From Plantago elongata (lineage: Eukaryota; Streptophyta; Magnoliopsida; Lamiales; Plantaginaceae), in NCBI GenBank assembly GCA_036897095.1, contig JAYMSP010002380.1, positions 1 to 24,666 of the forward strand: 24,666 nt of DNA, written 5' to 3'. This document shows, piece after piece, positions 10,424 through 19,203 of this stretch. Under the pieces are notes generated by a model that was not told the DNA's origin, did no database searches, and saw nothing but the letters and a program-made list of their open reading frames with translations. How positions within the stretch are numbered: the stretch's first letter is position 1; the number at the start of each line of letters is the position of its first letter. Position numbers and translations under genes: made by a program.

Positions 10424-10565
10424 TACTCCCTCCATTCGAATTGGATATCCCGTATATCATTTTGAGTTGTCTCAAATTTGTTGTCTAATTTTCATATTTA
10501 CTAACTTTTGTACCCCACAACCCAATATTATAATAAAAAGAAACTTAATGGTTACATTGAAACAA
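10424..10565. mobile_element. Half of a Stowaway-like MITE
   Basis: TA followed by CTCCCTCCATTCGAATTGG is the characteristic start of a Stowaway/Tc1-mariner-type MITE, with TA as the target dinucleotide. The matching other end (GGAGGGAGTA) is not found downstream. The element seems cut by the LTR that starts about 10566. Confidence 0.5.
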
Positions 10566-11238
10566 TGTCTGAGACCACAACTCTAAGGTCCGTCAAAATT
10601 TTCTCGTATATCCGAAAGATTTATTTAAATATTAATTTTATTGTTTCGCACGAGCGAAAATATTACGTAAGTAGATTAGGTCAAATTTAAAATTTTAACG
10701 CCGAGCGGATTTGACGTTAAAGAGAAATTTATTATTAATAAAATAATAATAAAAATAATAAAATAAAAATTATTTATTTTATTTTTCCTATGACTCGAGT
10801 ACGACTTGAAAAGTGCCCGGGAATCGATTTTACATTTTTTCGGATTTTATTTGCGAGCCGTTCGGAATTAAAAAGGAGCCAGTTGAATATAATAGCAAAA
10901 GTACTGAAATAACCTTGGCTCCTTCTTCCCTTTTTTTCCCATTAAGGGCATTTTAGTCCTTTTAACATCATCTTCTTCCCCAACACGGCTGTTCCTCCAT
11001 TTCGCCCGCTCCATCCGCTAGTTCTTCCCCAAATCACTCCGTTCGTCGATCCGGCCCGAACCACCGACCGGAGGCGACGCCGTTGTGGGACCCGAACCCA
11101 CGTGACGAATGGCAATTGAAAAACGCGTGGAAGGTGGAGGAGAGGTGAGTCATTGCGAGGGGGGAGGGGACGCGGCCGCGTCACCGGACACGCGGCGCTC
11201 CCGGAGCATCCCCACCGCCTTATTCCGCCGCTTGAATG

Positions 11239-11249
11239 CTATAAATAGG
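11239..11249 (+). promoter_or_regulatory. LTR promoter TATA box
   Basis: CTATAAATAGG stands in a GC-rich segment and is followed at about +30 by a C/T-rich stretch (TTCTTCATCCCATTCCAC), the normal look of an RNA polymerase II start. It would mark the U3/R border of the LTR. Confidence 0.6.
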
Positions 11250-12494
11250 CCGGGATCGTTGCCATTTTCTTCATCCCATTCCACAGCCTCTTCTTCTCTC
11301 TCAAACCTCCGCCCGCAACCGCCACTGTCCACCGGCTCTGGCCACCACCGCCACCTGCTTCGACCACCCGCCACCCATCACCACCAGTGCCGACTACCTC
11401 GTCCCGAAATTGAGTCGTTCACTCGATTGATTATTCCGGTAAGTATCTCGATCGAATTTTGATTATACTCGAATATCGAAAGGGAAATTAATTAATAATT
11501 CCTCGCAGCCGCGCCGCTCCGGTCAACCCGCCTCGACTACCGTCACGCTGCTCGACGCTCGATCGGTTAGTGTCGTGCTACTCTTGTTTATTATCGCTAG
11601 TTAGCGTTAATTATCGTTGATTATCATATTTTAGTATTAATTAATGTCTATTGTCGTTAGTTACTAATAATTATCGTAATTACCGGTTATTAGCATTTAC
11701 TATCAGTTAATGGAGAATTTAAATTATATTGTTACTCTGTTGAATTATTAGTGTAGCCGATAATATTAAATGTTGTAGTATCGACTGGCCGTTGACTGTA
11801 GGATAATTGCCGCAGGCTGCGGACTGTGTTGAATTAAAGTAGACTGGGTACTGTTGGGTTGATTGTAGACGTCGACTTGCCGTCGACTAGGGAATTGGAA
11901 TATAATAATACTGTTGATAGTATTGCACTGTTAAAACAGATATTGGGTAGTTACTATTAGAGGTTGGAATTATACTGGGACAGACTTGTCGTATGTGGTC
12001 TGAATTTATCTGTTAGGAGTCCTATACCGAATATAGGTTTATTATACTGAGACGGACTTGTCGTCTGTTGCACCTGTTAGAAATAAAATACCGGATAGAT
12101 TTTCAGAAAATAAAAATGTCACCTTGACGATTTAAAGGAAATAAATAATTAAAGATCAAAAGGTCGAGTCGTGTTAAACAGTGTCAAGTACTTGAACCAG
12201 CAGATATTTAATTCGGATATGGGATTCGTTTACTAGTTATAAAACTGTTAGAAAATTATTAGGAGGTTTCTAAATAATGTAGTCCGGAGTTTAAGTAGTA
12301 CTGTTTATCTGTTTATCAGGAATTCCGGAGTATCCTGACGCACCAGATATATACGGTGAGTGATAGCTGGCCTTCGGCATCAGGCCCTGGGAAAGTTAAA
12401 GTGCCTTCTTTCGTTGCGTTTCAATTCATGTACCTGTTTATCTGCCTGACTGTCTAACTCTGACCGCGACTACTCGACGACGATCGACCGGCCC

Positions 12495-12845
12495 GTTTAC
12501 CGATTTAGTTGACTGATTGTATCACTGTAGATAACCTGTGTTAGGGAATCTTATCTGTCTTGACTTAACATTTTATTACCCCAATTGATGATTAATACTG
12601 TACATCGAGGCCTGTCTACTGATCCTGTTTACCGATTTAGGTTTCTAACTGTATAAACTATAGATGACCGGTACTTAGGGTACACCACCTGTCTTGACTT
12701 AATATTTTATTGCTCAAATTGCTGACTCATACTGTACGCCGAGTCCTGTCTACTGATCCTGTTTACTGATACTGTTACTGCTCCTGTTACTGACCCTGCT
12801 CATTGATATTGTTACTGAATCTGCATATTTCCCCTGTTTCTGATC
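12495..12845 (+). repeat. Tandem repeat in the LTR (about 133-bp units, then a short-period tail)
   Basis: GTTTACCGATTTAG recurs at 12495 and 12627, and a variant GTTTACTGAT at 12761, giving a period of 132-134 bp. The units share TGTCTTGACTTAA, ATTTTATT and CCTGTCTACTGAT. From 12750 the sequence degenerates into CTGTTACTGAYC words of about 12 bp. Confidence 0.65.
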
Positions 12846-13091
12846 CTCATGCACTGCATTGCACGAAAACCGTTTTCCTGAAATTATAACCACACACTAA
12901 AAATTGTTTTGGGAAACCGTTCACGTCCTGTTTAACTGGGTGATGTCACTTGCAGCACTACTGTTACTGGTCTTCGGCAGTCACTAAGTGTCATGCAGAA
13001 CAAAGCGCTACACCATGTACCCATGGTGTGGGCACCTCTTGAGTCCGTAGGGGCCACCTCTAGGGGACTAGCCTATAATGTCACTATCATG

Positions 13092-13217
13092 TTACTGTCG
13101 TCGGGTGGGATCCAATGCCGCGGTCTTTCACTATTACTGCCGTTGGGTGGATCTCCATGCCACAACACCCTCCTGTTACTATCGCCGGGTGGAATACCTA
13201 CAGCGATCCTGTCCTGT
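13092..13217 (+). repeat. Three 42-bp tandem repeats in the LTR
   Basis: TTACTGTCGTCGGGTGG, TTACTGCCGTTGGGTGG and TTACTATCGCCGGGTGG start at 13092, 13134 and 13176, an exact 42-bp period with diverged units. As 42 is a multiple of three the units keep open frames in phase, but no real protein is implied. Confidence 0.65.
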
Positions 13218-13459
13218 TCCCGTTTGCGGTGTCCCCCCTGTTCAAAAATAACTGTCTGATTAGCGTGTGTGTTGGTTTACTGTCTTCTTGCATTTCACAC
13301 GCATATTCATGCATGCCTGACTACCCTCACTAAGTCCTAGTGACTAACCCTCTTTCTGTTTCAATAATTTTGCTTTCCCAGATTTTGAGCACGACGACAG
13401 GCTTGGGTAGCTAACAGTCACCCGGACTTTGGTCGAATTCCGCTGCTACATTTGGATAT

Positions 13460-14552
13460 GGACTACACTGGTCCATATCCAAATGGGAGAAATTCACTTT
13501 TGGTCCACTAGTTTGGGGTGATTGGGACGCGCAATCACCACTTTGCATGTGGTGTGAAATTTAGTCCACAACCTATATGAATTGACAAATTTAGTCATAA
13601 TTCGTTGAATTACAGGCGAACTGAGCTAAGCTGGCATTTTTTTGCTGACTGGGCGAGCTGGCCACACTTCGTTGGCTTACTTGGCGTGACACCTCAACGA
13701 AATTAAACACTTCAGAAAATAGAACATGAATCTAAAAACACAAACAAAGAAATTCAAAATCGAATTAACGCATTTACCCACCCAGATCGAAATCAAATAG
13801 GGAAGAAGATTTACCGAAAGCAAAACGAGATGGAATCGCCTTGGTCAAGATCAAATGAGAAGAAGAGCTGTTGGAGGCGTGGACGAAGGTGGAGTCACAA
13901 TGAGAAGGCGACTGTGGTGGTGGCAGAAGGCGATGGCAGTGGATCAGTGGCGGGACGTGGGTTGAGCTGTGGTGGTGATTGACAGAGGTGGATGGACGAA
14001 TGGTGGTGGATTCGGAGGAGATATGGTGGTTGGTTTCAGAATCGATGATGGCGGTGGTGTGGCTGGACGAAGATGGTAAAGTGAGGCGGTGAAAGGGGCA
14101 GGGGAGGATGAATGGTGGTGGATTCGGAGTAGATATGGTGGTTGGTTTCGGAATCGATGATGCCGGTGGTGTGGCTGGACGGAGATGGTAAAGTGAGGCG
14201 GTGAAAGGGGCGGCGGGGGAGGTGATGGCGAGTGGCTGAGGAAGGCAATGGAGAAGCAAGAAAACGAAGAAGAAGACGATGGAGTCTATGTCCCAATCTG
14301 AAGTGTTTAATTTTGTCGAGGTGTCATGCCAAGTAAGCCAACGAAGTGTGGCCAGCTCGCCCAGTCAGCAAAAAAAATGCCAGCTAAACTCAGTTCGCCC
14401 GTAATTCGACGAATTATGACTAAATTTGCCAATACGTATAAGTTGTGGACTAAATTTCACACAACATGCAAAGTGGTTATTGCGTCCCAATCACTCCAAA
14501 CTAGTGGACCAAAAGTGAATTTCTCCCATTTGGATATGGACCAGTGTAGTCC
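13460..14552. mobile_element. Long-TIR foldback DNA element (Mutator-like suspected)
   Basis: The left arm 13460-13716 and right arm 14297-14552 are inverted repeats of about 257 bp with scattered mismatches. Landmarks are GGACTACACTGG at the tip, then GGGAGAAATTCACTTTTGG, and AATTAAACACTTCAGA at the inner border. The middle (580 bp) is a G-rich stretch with a tandem duplication and no transposase. Long TIRs with a short unrelated core are typical of non-autonomous MULEs. No 9-bp target duplication is found. The left tip is preceded by CATTTGGATATGG (13449-13461), itself an inverted copy of 13473-13485 inside the arm, so the left junction has been rearranged. The element adjoins the point where the LTR breaks off. 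Confidence 0.75.
13998..14221. repeat. 112-bp tandem duplication in the foldback core
   Basis: GAATGGTGGTGGATTCGGAG starts at 13998 and again at 14110. The two units share most of 112 bp (GATATGGTGGTTGGTTTC, GGTGTGGCTGGACG, AGTGAGGCGGTGAAAGGGGC). On the minus strand the duplication lies in a 161-codon Pro/Ser/His-rich frame (13774-14259) that has no recognisable domain. Confidence 0.75.
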
Positions 14553-15378
14553 ACACACTACAAAAAAACCACCTTTTACCTGCGGTTTCAAAGGATTTAC
14601 TTGCATTTCAAAACGCAGGCAAATAAAATACCAGCGTTTGAACAAACTCAGGCTCGTCGCCACAAAAAGCTATGTCATTAAAGGTCTGTCTGCATTTTTT
14701 TCTGGGCTTTGGTATAAGTTGTGACCTTTACTTGCATTTCTAAAACGCAGGCTATACTAAGTGAAAAGCAGGAGAAAGTGATATTTCCCTGCTCTTTTGT
14801 TGAAACGCAGGCTAATGTTACATGCGAAAGTGCAGGGTAAATTTCATTTTTTTCCCTGCACTTCTGTGCAAAAGCAGGTAAATGTGCTCTGTTTTAATTG
14901 GGAAAAGTAATCCATTTATTTCGTGCTTATTCCTTTCATTCAAGCTCTTGGTTACCTGTTTTCAATCCAATATATATGTAAAACAAGTTGAAATATGCAT
15001 AACTCCAAATGTAAAACACTATGTGAAGATTCAAATGTGCAATTATATTAGATTCGTTTCCAAGATAATATGCTTGAAACTGAAGAAGTTTGGCATATAC
15101 AGTTCAATTGAACAAGAAGCAAACAATAGGATACATATTGGGCAAGTGATGTTTCCGATCAAATTAAGATTTAAATTCGACTCACAAACAAGAATTTTAT
15201 TCATATACCACATAAGAATGTACTTGCAACAATAAACAGGTAGTTTCCACTCTTCGTCTTAAACATCAACCTCTACACATTTTGAGTCATAAACACCAAG
15301 TTGCAAATTAAACAAAACAGACGACAGAGGCTCTAATAGGAAACTTGAATGTCACAGTAACAACCGAGATATTTTTAT

Positions 15379-15448
15379 TGGGTGTTGCGAGAATCGAACT
15401 CGCCATCTCTCACATAAAGTGAGAATCATACCACTAGACCAAACACCC
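15379..15448 (-). tRNA. Proline-tRNA pseudogene (anticodon disrupted)
   Basis: Read on the minus strand, a 70-nt cloverleaf is visible. The acceptor stem is GGGTGTT/AACACCC (perfect). The A box TGGTCTAGTGG and B box GAGTTCGATTC are intact. The T stem is GCGAG/CTCGC with loop TTCGATT. The body matches plant tRNA-Pro as I know the family, but two bases are missing in the anticodon loop. A stem CTCAC/GTGAG encloses only TTTAT. If the stem is slipped to TCTCA/TGAGA the loop CTTTATG would read UUA. Stem changes look like two CpG-to-TpG transitions. No T-run terminator follows within about 15 bases. It lies inside the CACTA element and was probably carried with neighbouring host DNA. I call it a pseudogene. 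Confidence 0.75.
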
Positions 15449-16230
15449 ATTATCACTAAAGCACACGAAAAATGCAGAAAGAGTGACATTCGGAGAAAAG
15501 GCTAAGATCATGTAACGGATCTAAGGACATAGATTGGACTGCAACCTCGGCCAATATCAAACTATTCAAAGCCGTAAAATCTACGTGGGAGGGGGGAAAG
15601 AGAGAACAAAAAACAACAAACCAAGAGCAAGATCTAATGGCAAGTAATATGCAACCATCACCAATATGACATGGCTTGATGAATAACAAGTTAGTAGAAG
15701 AATAATTCACAGTGAACTTATATATGTCCCAAAGTTTGGAAAACTTACTTCTACTGTAAGTTCAAGAGCCATGTATTATATCCACTGCAAGAAGGAAAAA
15801 ATCAGGTTATATGCTCAAGCTATGATCAACCATAATCTTTGTTATCAGATGGAAGTTCACCAAAAAGAGTATAGAGAATCACTAAACATACAGTGCCACC
15901 AATTAGAAGTGAACCCACATAATGATGACTTGTGTACAATAAAGATAATATATCAAGAAAGTAAATGGGAACCTGCAGTTTGATATAAATCCTGATTCTC
16001 AACAATCATAATGTCTTCTCCTCTTTTAAGTTCTGCTAATTTCTTTTGAACAATAACTACAACAAGCACAATCAATTGTATTATGCAAAACTCACAATTT
16101 GTTTCAACTTATACCTGAAGTATATCGATCTAGTTTGTTGTTGCCTGCAAACATAATAAACAAGTTCAATCATACCCTTCACATTCTTTACCGAAGCAAT
16201 TAGCATTTTACATGCAAATTTATATCTGAC

Positions 16231-17853
16231 CTTATCATAAGTCAATAACATCACTGAGAGCCAGACAGAGTAAAGATGGCAGTATGGTCCAAGATCCAGA
16301 TTAGGATGCACGGAAAGCAAACCAATAAGCTGCGCTGCTAGACATATTCAACACTAAACACAAAAAAAAAGCCATATTCTTACTCACAGTGATCTCAATC
16401 AATCACCAAATGAAGACAATAAAATCTATACCGGATTAAAGAACATATATAAATGGTTTAATAGCCATATATCAAGAAGATGAAATTTTGTTGCAAGGCG
16501 TCCCCTGCATCTACGCTAAACCTCTTTGATTAAAGCATTCTTAGCCTGACCTGATATAAGGTGTTCAGTGCAGCCAAAGAAGATTCATGAGACATAATAA
16601 TGCTCATACGCTGAAGAAGCAAACTTTTGAGCCACGGAAGAGCACTAGCCCACACAACGCCTGTCATAAAAATGAACTAGTTTAGCTAATCACAGGAAAA
16701 ACTATAATCTCAATCAGAATAATAATACACGACATGAATCAAATTAAATCATGGATTTTTTTTCTAGTGATGAAAACATTTTGGCATGCTAAATGAAGAG
16801 TTTGCAACTTCATCATTATCTCTGCTAATTGTATAATTTCCCGTCAGAGGTGAATCATAGCACCTTTCATCACTCTTACTGCAATATGTAATTGAGGAGA
16901 GGGTGTTCAAAAATACCGAAAAACCGAACCGAAATGAAAGGGTTCCGTTTTCGGTTCGTTATTTTTTACCAAATCGGTTTTCGGTAATTTTCGGTACAAT
17001 ACCGAAAACAACCGAAACTGTACCGAAAAACCGAAATATCGTTAATTACTATTATCTTTTTTAGTTTTCAATAACTTTTACTTAGTTTCTATATATTGCA
17101 TATCGTCAAATTTGTAGAAGCTTAGATTTTTGTATATTATAATTCTTACTATAGTCCGTAGATAATAAGGTTAATTTTCTCACCTTGTACCCAATATATT
17201 TTCAAGCATTAAGGTTAATTTTCTCACTTTTTTCATTTTTTACATTATTTTTTTCGGTATTTTCGGTTTTTACCGAACCGTTACCGAAATTTTCGGTATG
17301 ATACCGAACCGAAAATAGTCGGTTTACATTTTAAAATCATTTCGGTTTTCGGTTCGGTGTACCGTTACTGAAATGAACATCCCTAATTGAGGACACTGCA
17401 TCACCGCAAAAGATTTTGCTTACATGTACAGAGTAAGATAATCATATCCTACATAAGAGAACAATAACAACCAAACCTGAGGCTCTAATGTAGGAAGTGC
17501 AGGACGCTTATATTGTCGCGTATTTACTTCATGTCTTCCTGTATCTTGCTCCCATTTCTTCCTCTTGACAAATGCATCTTCAACGATATCCAGATTGGGC
17601 GGCTCTTTATATTTTTCAGGACCCTACATTCACACATCTGTTTTAGACATTTTACTCAGGAAGAACCACAAAGAATGCAACTGTAAACAGACCTAGTAAT
17701 TTCCAACAATACCTCATCATCAACCGAAGTAGCTTTTTCCACATACCAATCAGATAACACTCAGAATTGCTTATAGAACGGCTCCTGGCAAGGAAGCTGT
17801 TCGTTAAGGCCCATACGCCTCACAAGAACACTTTCTGGCTGTTCGCTTGCCAT
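16231..17853 (-). pseudogene. 5' part of an unrecognised host gene captured in the CACTA element
   Basis: Four minus-strand exons have good borders. A runs 17853 to 17713 (ATG, 47 codons, starts MASEQPESVLVRRMGLNEQL). B runs 17623 to 17477 (49 codons, GPEKYKEPPNLDIVEDAF). C runs 16660 to 16551 (ASALPWLKSLLLQRMSIIMS). D runs 16334 to 16231 (LIGLLSVHPNLDLGPYCHLY). All have AG acceptors and GT donors. Exon A has an in-frame TGA at codon 31 (17761-17763), while the A-to-B junction keeps phase. B-to-C and C-to-D do not keep phase, so exons are missing or decayed. Upstream (17854-18800) looks like an original leader intron and promoter. I do not recognise the protein. Exon C faintly recalls the helical C-terminal (Utp12) region of WDR43/UTP5-like nucleolar proteins, a weak impression only. 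No downstream exons are found in 15450-16230. Confidence 0.6.
16889..17393. mobile_element. MITE with 10-bp target duplication, nested in the captured gene's intron
   Basis: The element 16899-17383 (485 bp) has ends GGGTGTTCA (left) and TGAACATCCC (right), near-perfect inverted repeats. It is flanked by TAATTGAGGA at 16889-16898 and 17384-17393. Subterminal regions are dense in ACCGAAAAACCGAACCG and its complement, a widespread plant MITE type. A short direct repeat AAGGTTAATTTTCTCAC lies at about 17168 and 17211. A 9-10 bp duplication points to Mutator-type mobilisation, though 8-bp hAT families look similar. Confidence 0.8.
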
Positions 17854-17990
17854 CTCTTTTAATCAATCCTCATCTAAATCAGCAAGTAACCAACACCAAA
17901 ATGCAAGAGAATCAGTCTATGTGATCATACTTCATACAAACAAGGAAAGTCACAATCACACCAACTAGCTCACACACATTTACTGTTCTT

Positions 17991-18400
17991 GTCAACACGT
18001 CTCGCGCGACTTTAACTTTCCAGCTACAATATTCAGCAACTTAACTTCCTTTCAGGGTAAATGATTAACTCAGGATAAACTATATAAAAGGAAAAATCAT
18101 AGTTCAAAAGTAATAACAATCCATCCATGTCCAACAAATAGCAGTACAACTATAAAACTACATATTCGAGCAACTAACTTTCGATTCAACAAATACGTCT
18201 CACGCGATGTTAACTTTCCAGCTACGATATTCAACAATCAAATTTCACTTTAGGCTAAATGATTAATGCAAGATTCAGAACGAAAAGGAACAATCATCAT
18301 AGTTCTAAAACTCAAACCTCCATCCAATTCCAACAAATAGCAGTAGCAGTAATACGAAAACACTCATACAGATTCGAGCAATTAAATTCCGATTCATTCA
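17991..18400. repeat. 198-bp tandem duplication upstream of the captured gene
   Basis: ACGTCTCGCGCGA at 17997 recurs as ACGTCTCACGCGA at 18195. TTAACTTTCCAGCTAC, GGCTAAATGATTAA-type and CAACAAATAGCAGTA blocks recur at the same spacing. The two units are diverged, so the duplication is not recent. It lies where the leader intron of the captured gene would be. Confidence 0.7.
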
Positions 18401-18835
18401 CCAAATATTGAACAACAAAACAATCAATCGAACTTTCCGATCAAAAAATAAAACAATCGACAATACAAAGTTGACTAGTGTTAAAAAATGAAGAATCGTA
18501 CCTAAACAATGAAGAAAAAGCTAGAAACGAGACCTATGAACAGTCTCCTCCACGGATACACTGTGAAATGAGATGATTATCAGAACTGATTTAAGATAAT
18601 CGAGATGAAATGCTAAGGATAGGATTTTACCGGAATCAGCTAGTGAACGTTTATTCCGGCCAACATTTGGAATTTTACGAACAATTTGGGTTCCGAGAAG
18701 AATCAGAGCTCGTGAATCGGGATTTAGGATTTTAGGGCATCGTTGTATTTGGAATGATGATGAGGGAGGGACGTTAGTAATTTGCTGAAAGGACTAATAA
18801 TAGTTTCGTTCAACTTGTTATAATTAACTGCAAAA
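18401..18835 (-). promoter_or_regulatory. Putative original 5' end and promoter of the captured gene
   Basis: Read on the minus strand, about 18770 to 18650 is less AT-rich and contains CCCTAAAATCCTAAATCCC, which resembles telo-box-like (AAACCCTA) words common at plant ribosome-biogenesis and translation genes. The interval ends near the right CACTA subterminal repeats. Without transcript data this is only a suggestion that the transposon took promoter and first exons together. Confidence 0.3.
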
Positions 18836-19022
18836 GTGTCGGTAGAAATTTACTTTTTTGGAGTTTTTTCTTGTTGCCTTTCCTATGGAAACGCCGCAAG
18901 GAAACAGTGGACATTTCCTTGCTTTTTGGCACATAAATTGTTGTTGGTCATTTTATTTGTCCTGCTTTTAGCCAAACGCAGCAATAGAGTTGCAAGTAAA
19001 ACTCCTATTTCTTCTAGTGACA

Positions 19023-19203
19023 CTACTCCACACCTATCTTCTCCTCATCCGTTTCGACTTGGACTACTCGTTTTTTCTCTCTCTCATCCACATATAATCA
19101 AATTTAAACACCTAGTACTGTTAGAGTGAAGTAACTTGCTGAATGCTGATGTAACTCCAAGATTCCTGGTCAAGTGCAACAATATTTCATCTACTTATCT
19201 TTT
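19023..19203. other. Junction DNA between CACTA and truncated P450
   Basis: This short stretch replaces the missing 3' half of P450 copy 1. It has no similarity I can see to P450, the LTR or the foldback element. Confidence 0.4.

Larger units (their letters stand above)
10566..13448 (+). mobile_element. Large LTR of a retrotransposon, truncated at its 3' end
   Basis: The 3' 136 bp are homologous to 1-134 of this window. There the LTR continues about 145 bp more to a CA end, so this copy has lost its last part. A plausible 5' end is TGTCTGAGACCACAACTC at 10566, but that boundary is by judgement. Features of a plant LTR follow: a GC-rich promoter segment, TATA box at 11239, a C/T-rich leader, and long T/G-rich tracts with tandem repeats. 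There is no gag-pol sequence on either side, so it behaves as a solo or orphan LTR. At about 2.9 kb it would suit chromovirus (Tekay-like) gypsy LTRs; that family call is a guess. An open frame of 117 codons at 11109-11462 overlies the promoter and is not a gene. Confidence 0.6.
14556..19019. mobile_element. Non-autonomous, gene-carrying CACTA (En/Spm) transposon
   Basis: The left end is CACTACAAAAAAACCACC. The right end read inward is CACTAGAAGAAATAGGAG. The flanks are a 3-bp target duplication ACA (14553-14555 and 19020-19022), as expected for CACTA elements. Subterminal repeats confirm it. TTTACTTGCA occurs near both ends, ACGCAGGC words recur at about 14616, 14744 and 14805, and GCAGGCAAATAAAATACC on the left matches GCAGGACAAATAAAATGACC on the right. 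A stem AGTGCAGGG/CCCTGCACT lies at 14829-14862. The 4.46-kb body has no TnpA/TnpD-like frame. It carries a tRNA pseudogene, host-gene exons and a MITE, making it a Pack-CACTA. The stretch 14880-15370 holds nothing I recognise. Confidence 0.88.

Noticed and set aside
11109..11462. 117-codon plus-strand frame and its minus-strand counterparts
   Set aside because: They overlie the GC-rich LTR promoter with the TATA box in the middle; no domain.
12993..13333. Two plus-strand frames of 88 and 72 codons
   Set aside because: They run through the 42-bp tandem repeats of the LTR, whose period keeps frames open by chance.
13774..14259. 161-codon Pro/Ser/His-rich frame as a real gene
   Set aside because: It crosses a 112-bp duplication that changes frame between units and lies within a foldback transposon.
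14882..15235. 117-codon plus-strand frame in the CACTA as transposase or captured exon
   Set aside because: No similarity to TnpA/TnpD features that I can see, AT-rich, no splice-site support.
15456..15710. 84-codon minus-strand frame as another exon of the captured gene
   Set aside because: It lies next to the tRNA pseudogene, lacks clear splice borders and has no coding-like motif.
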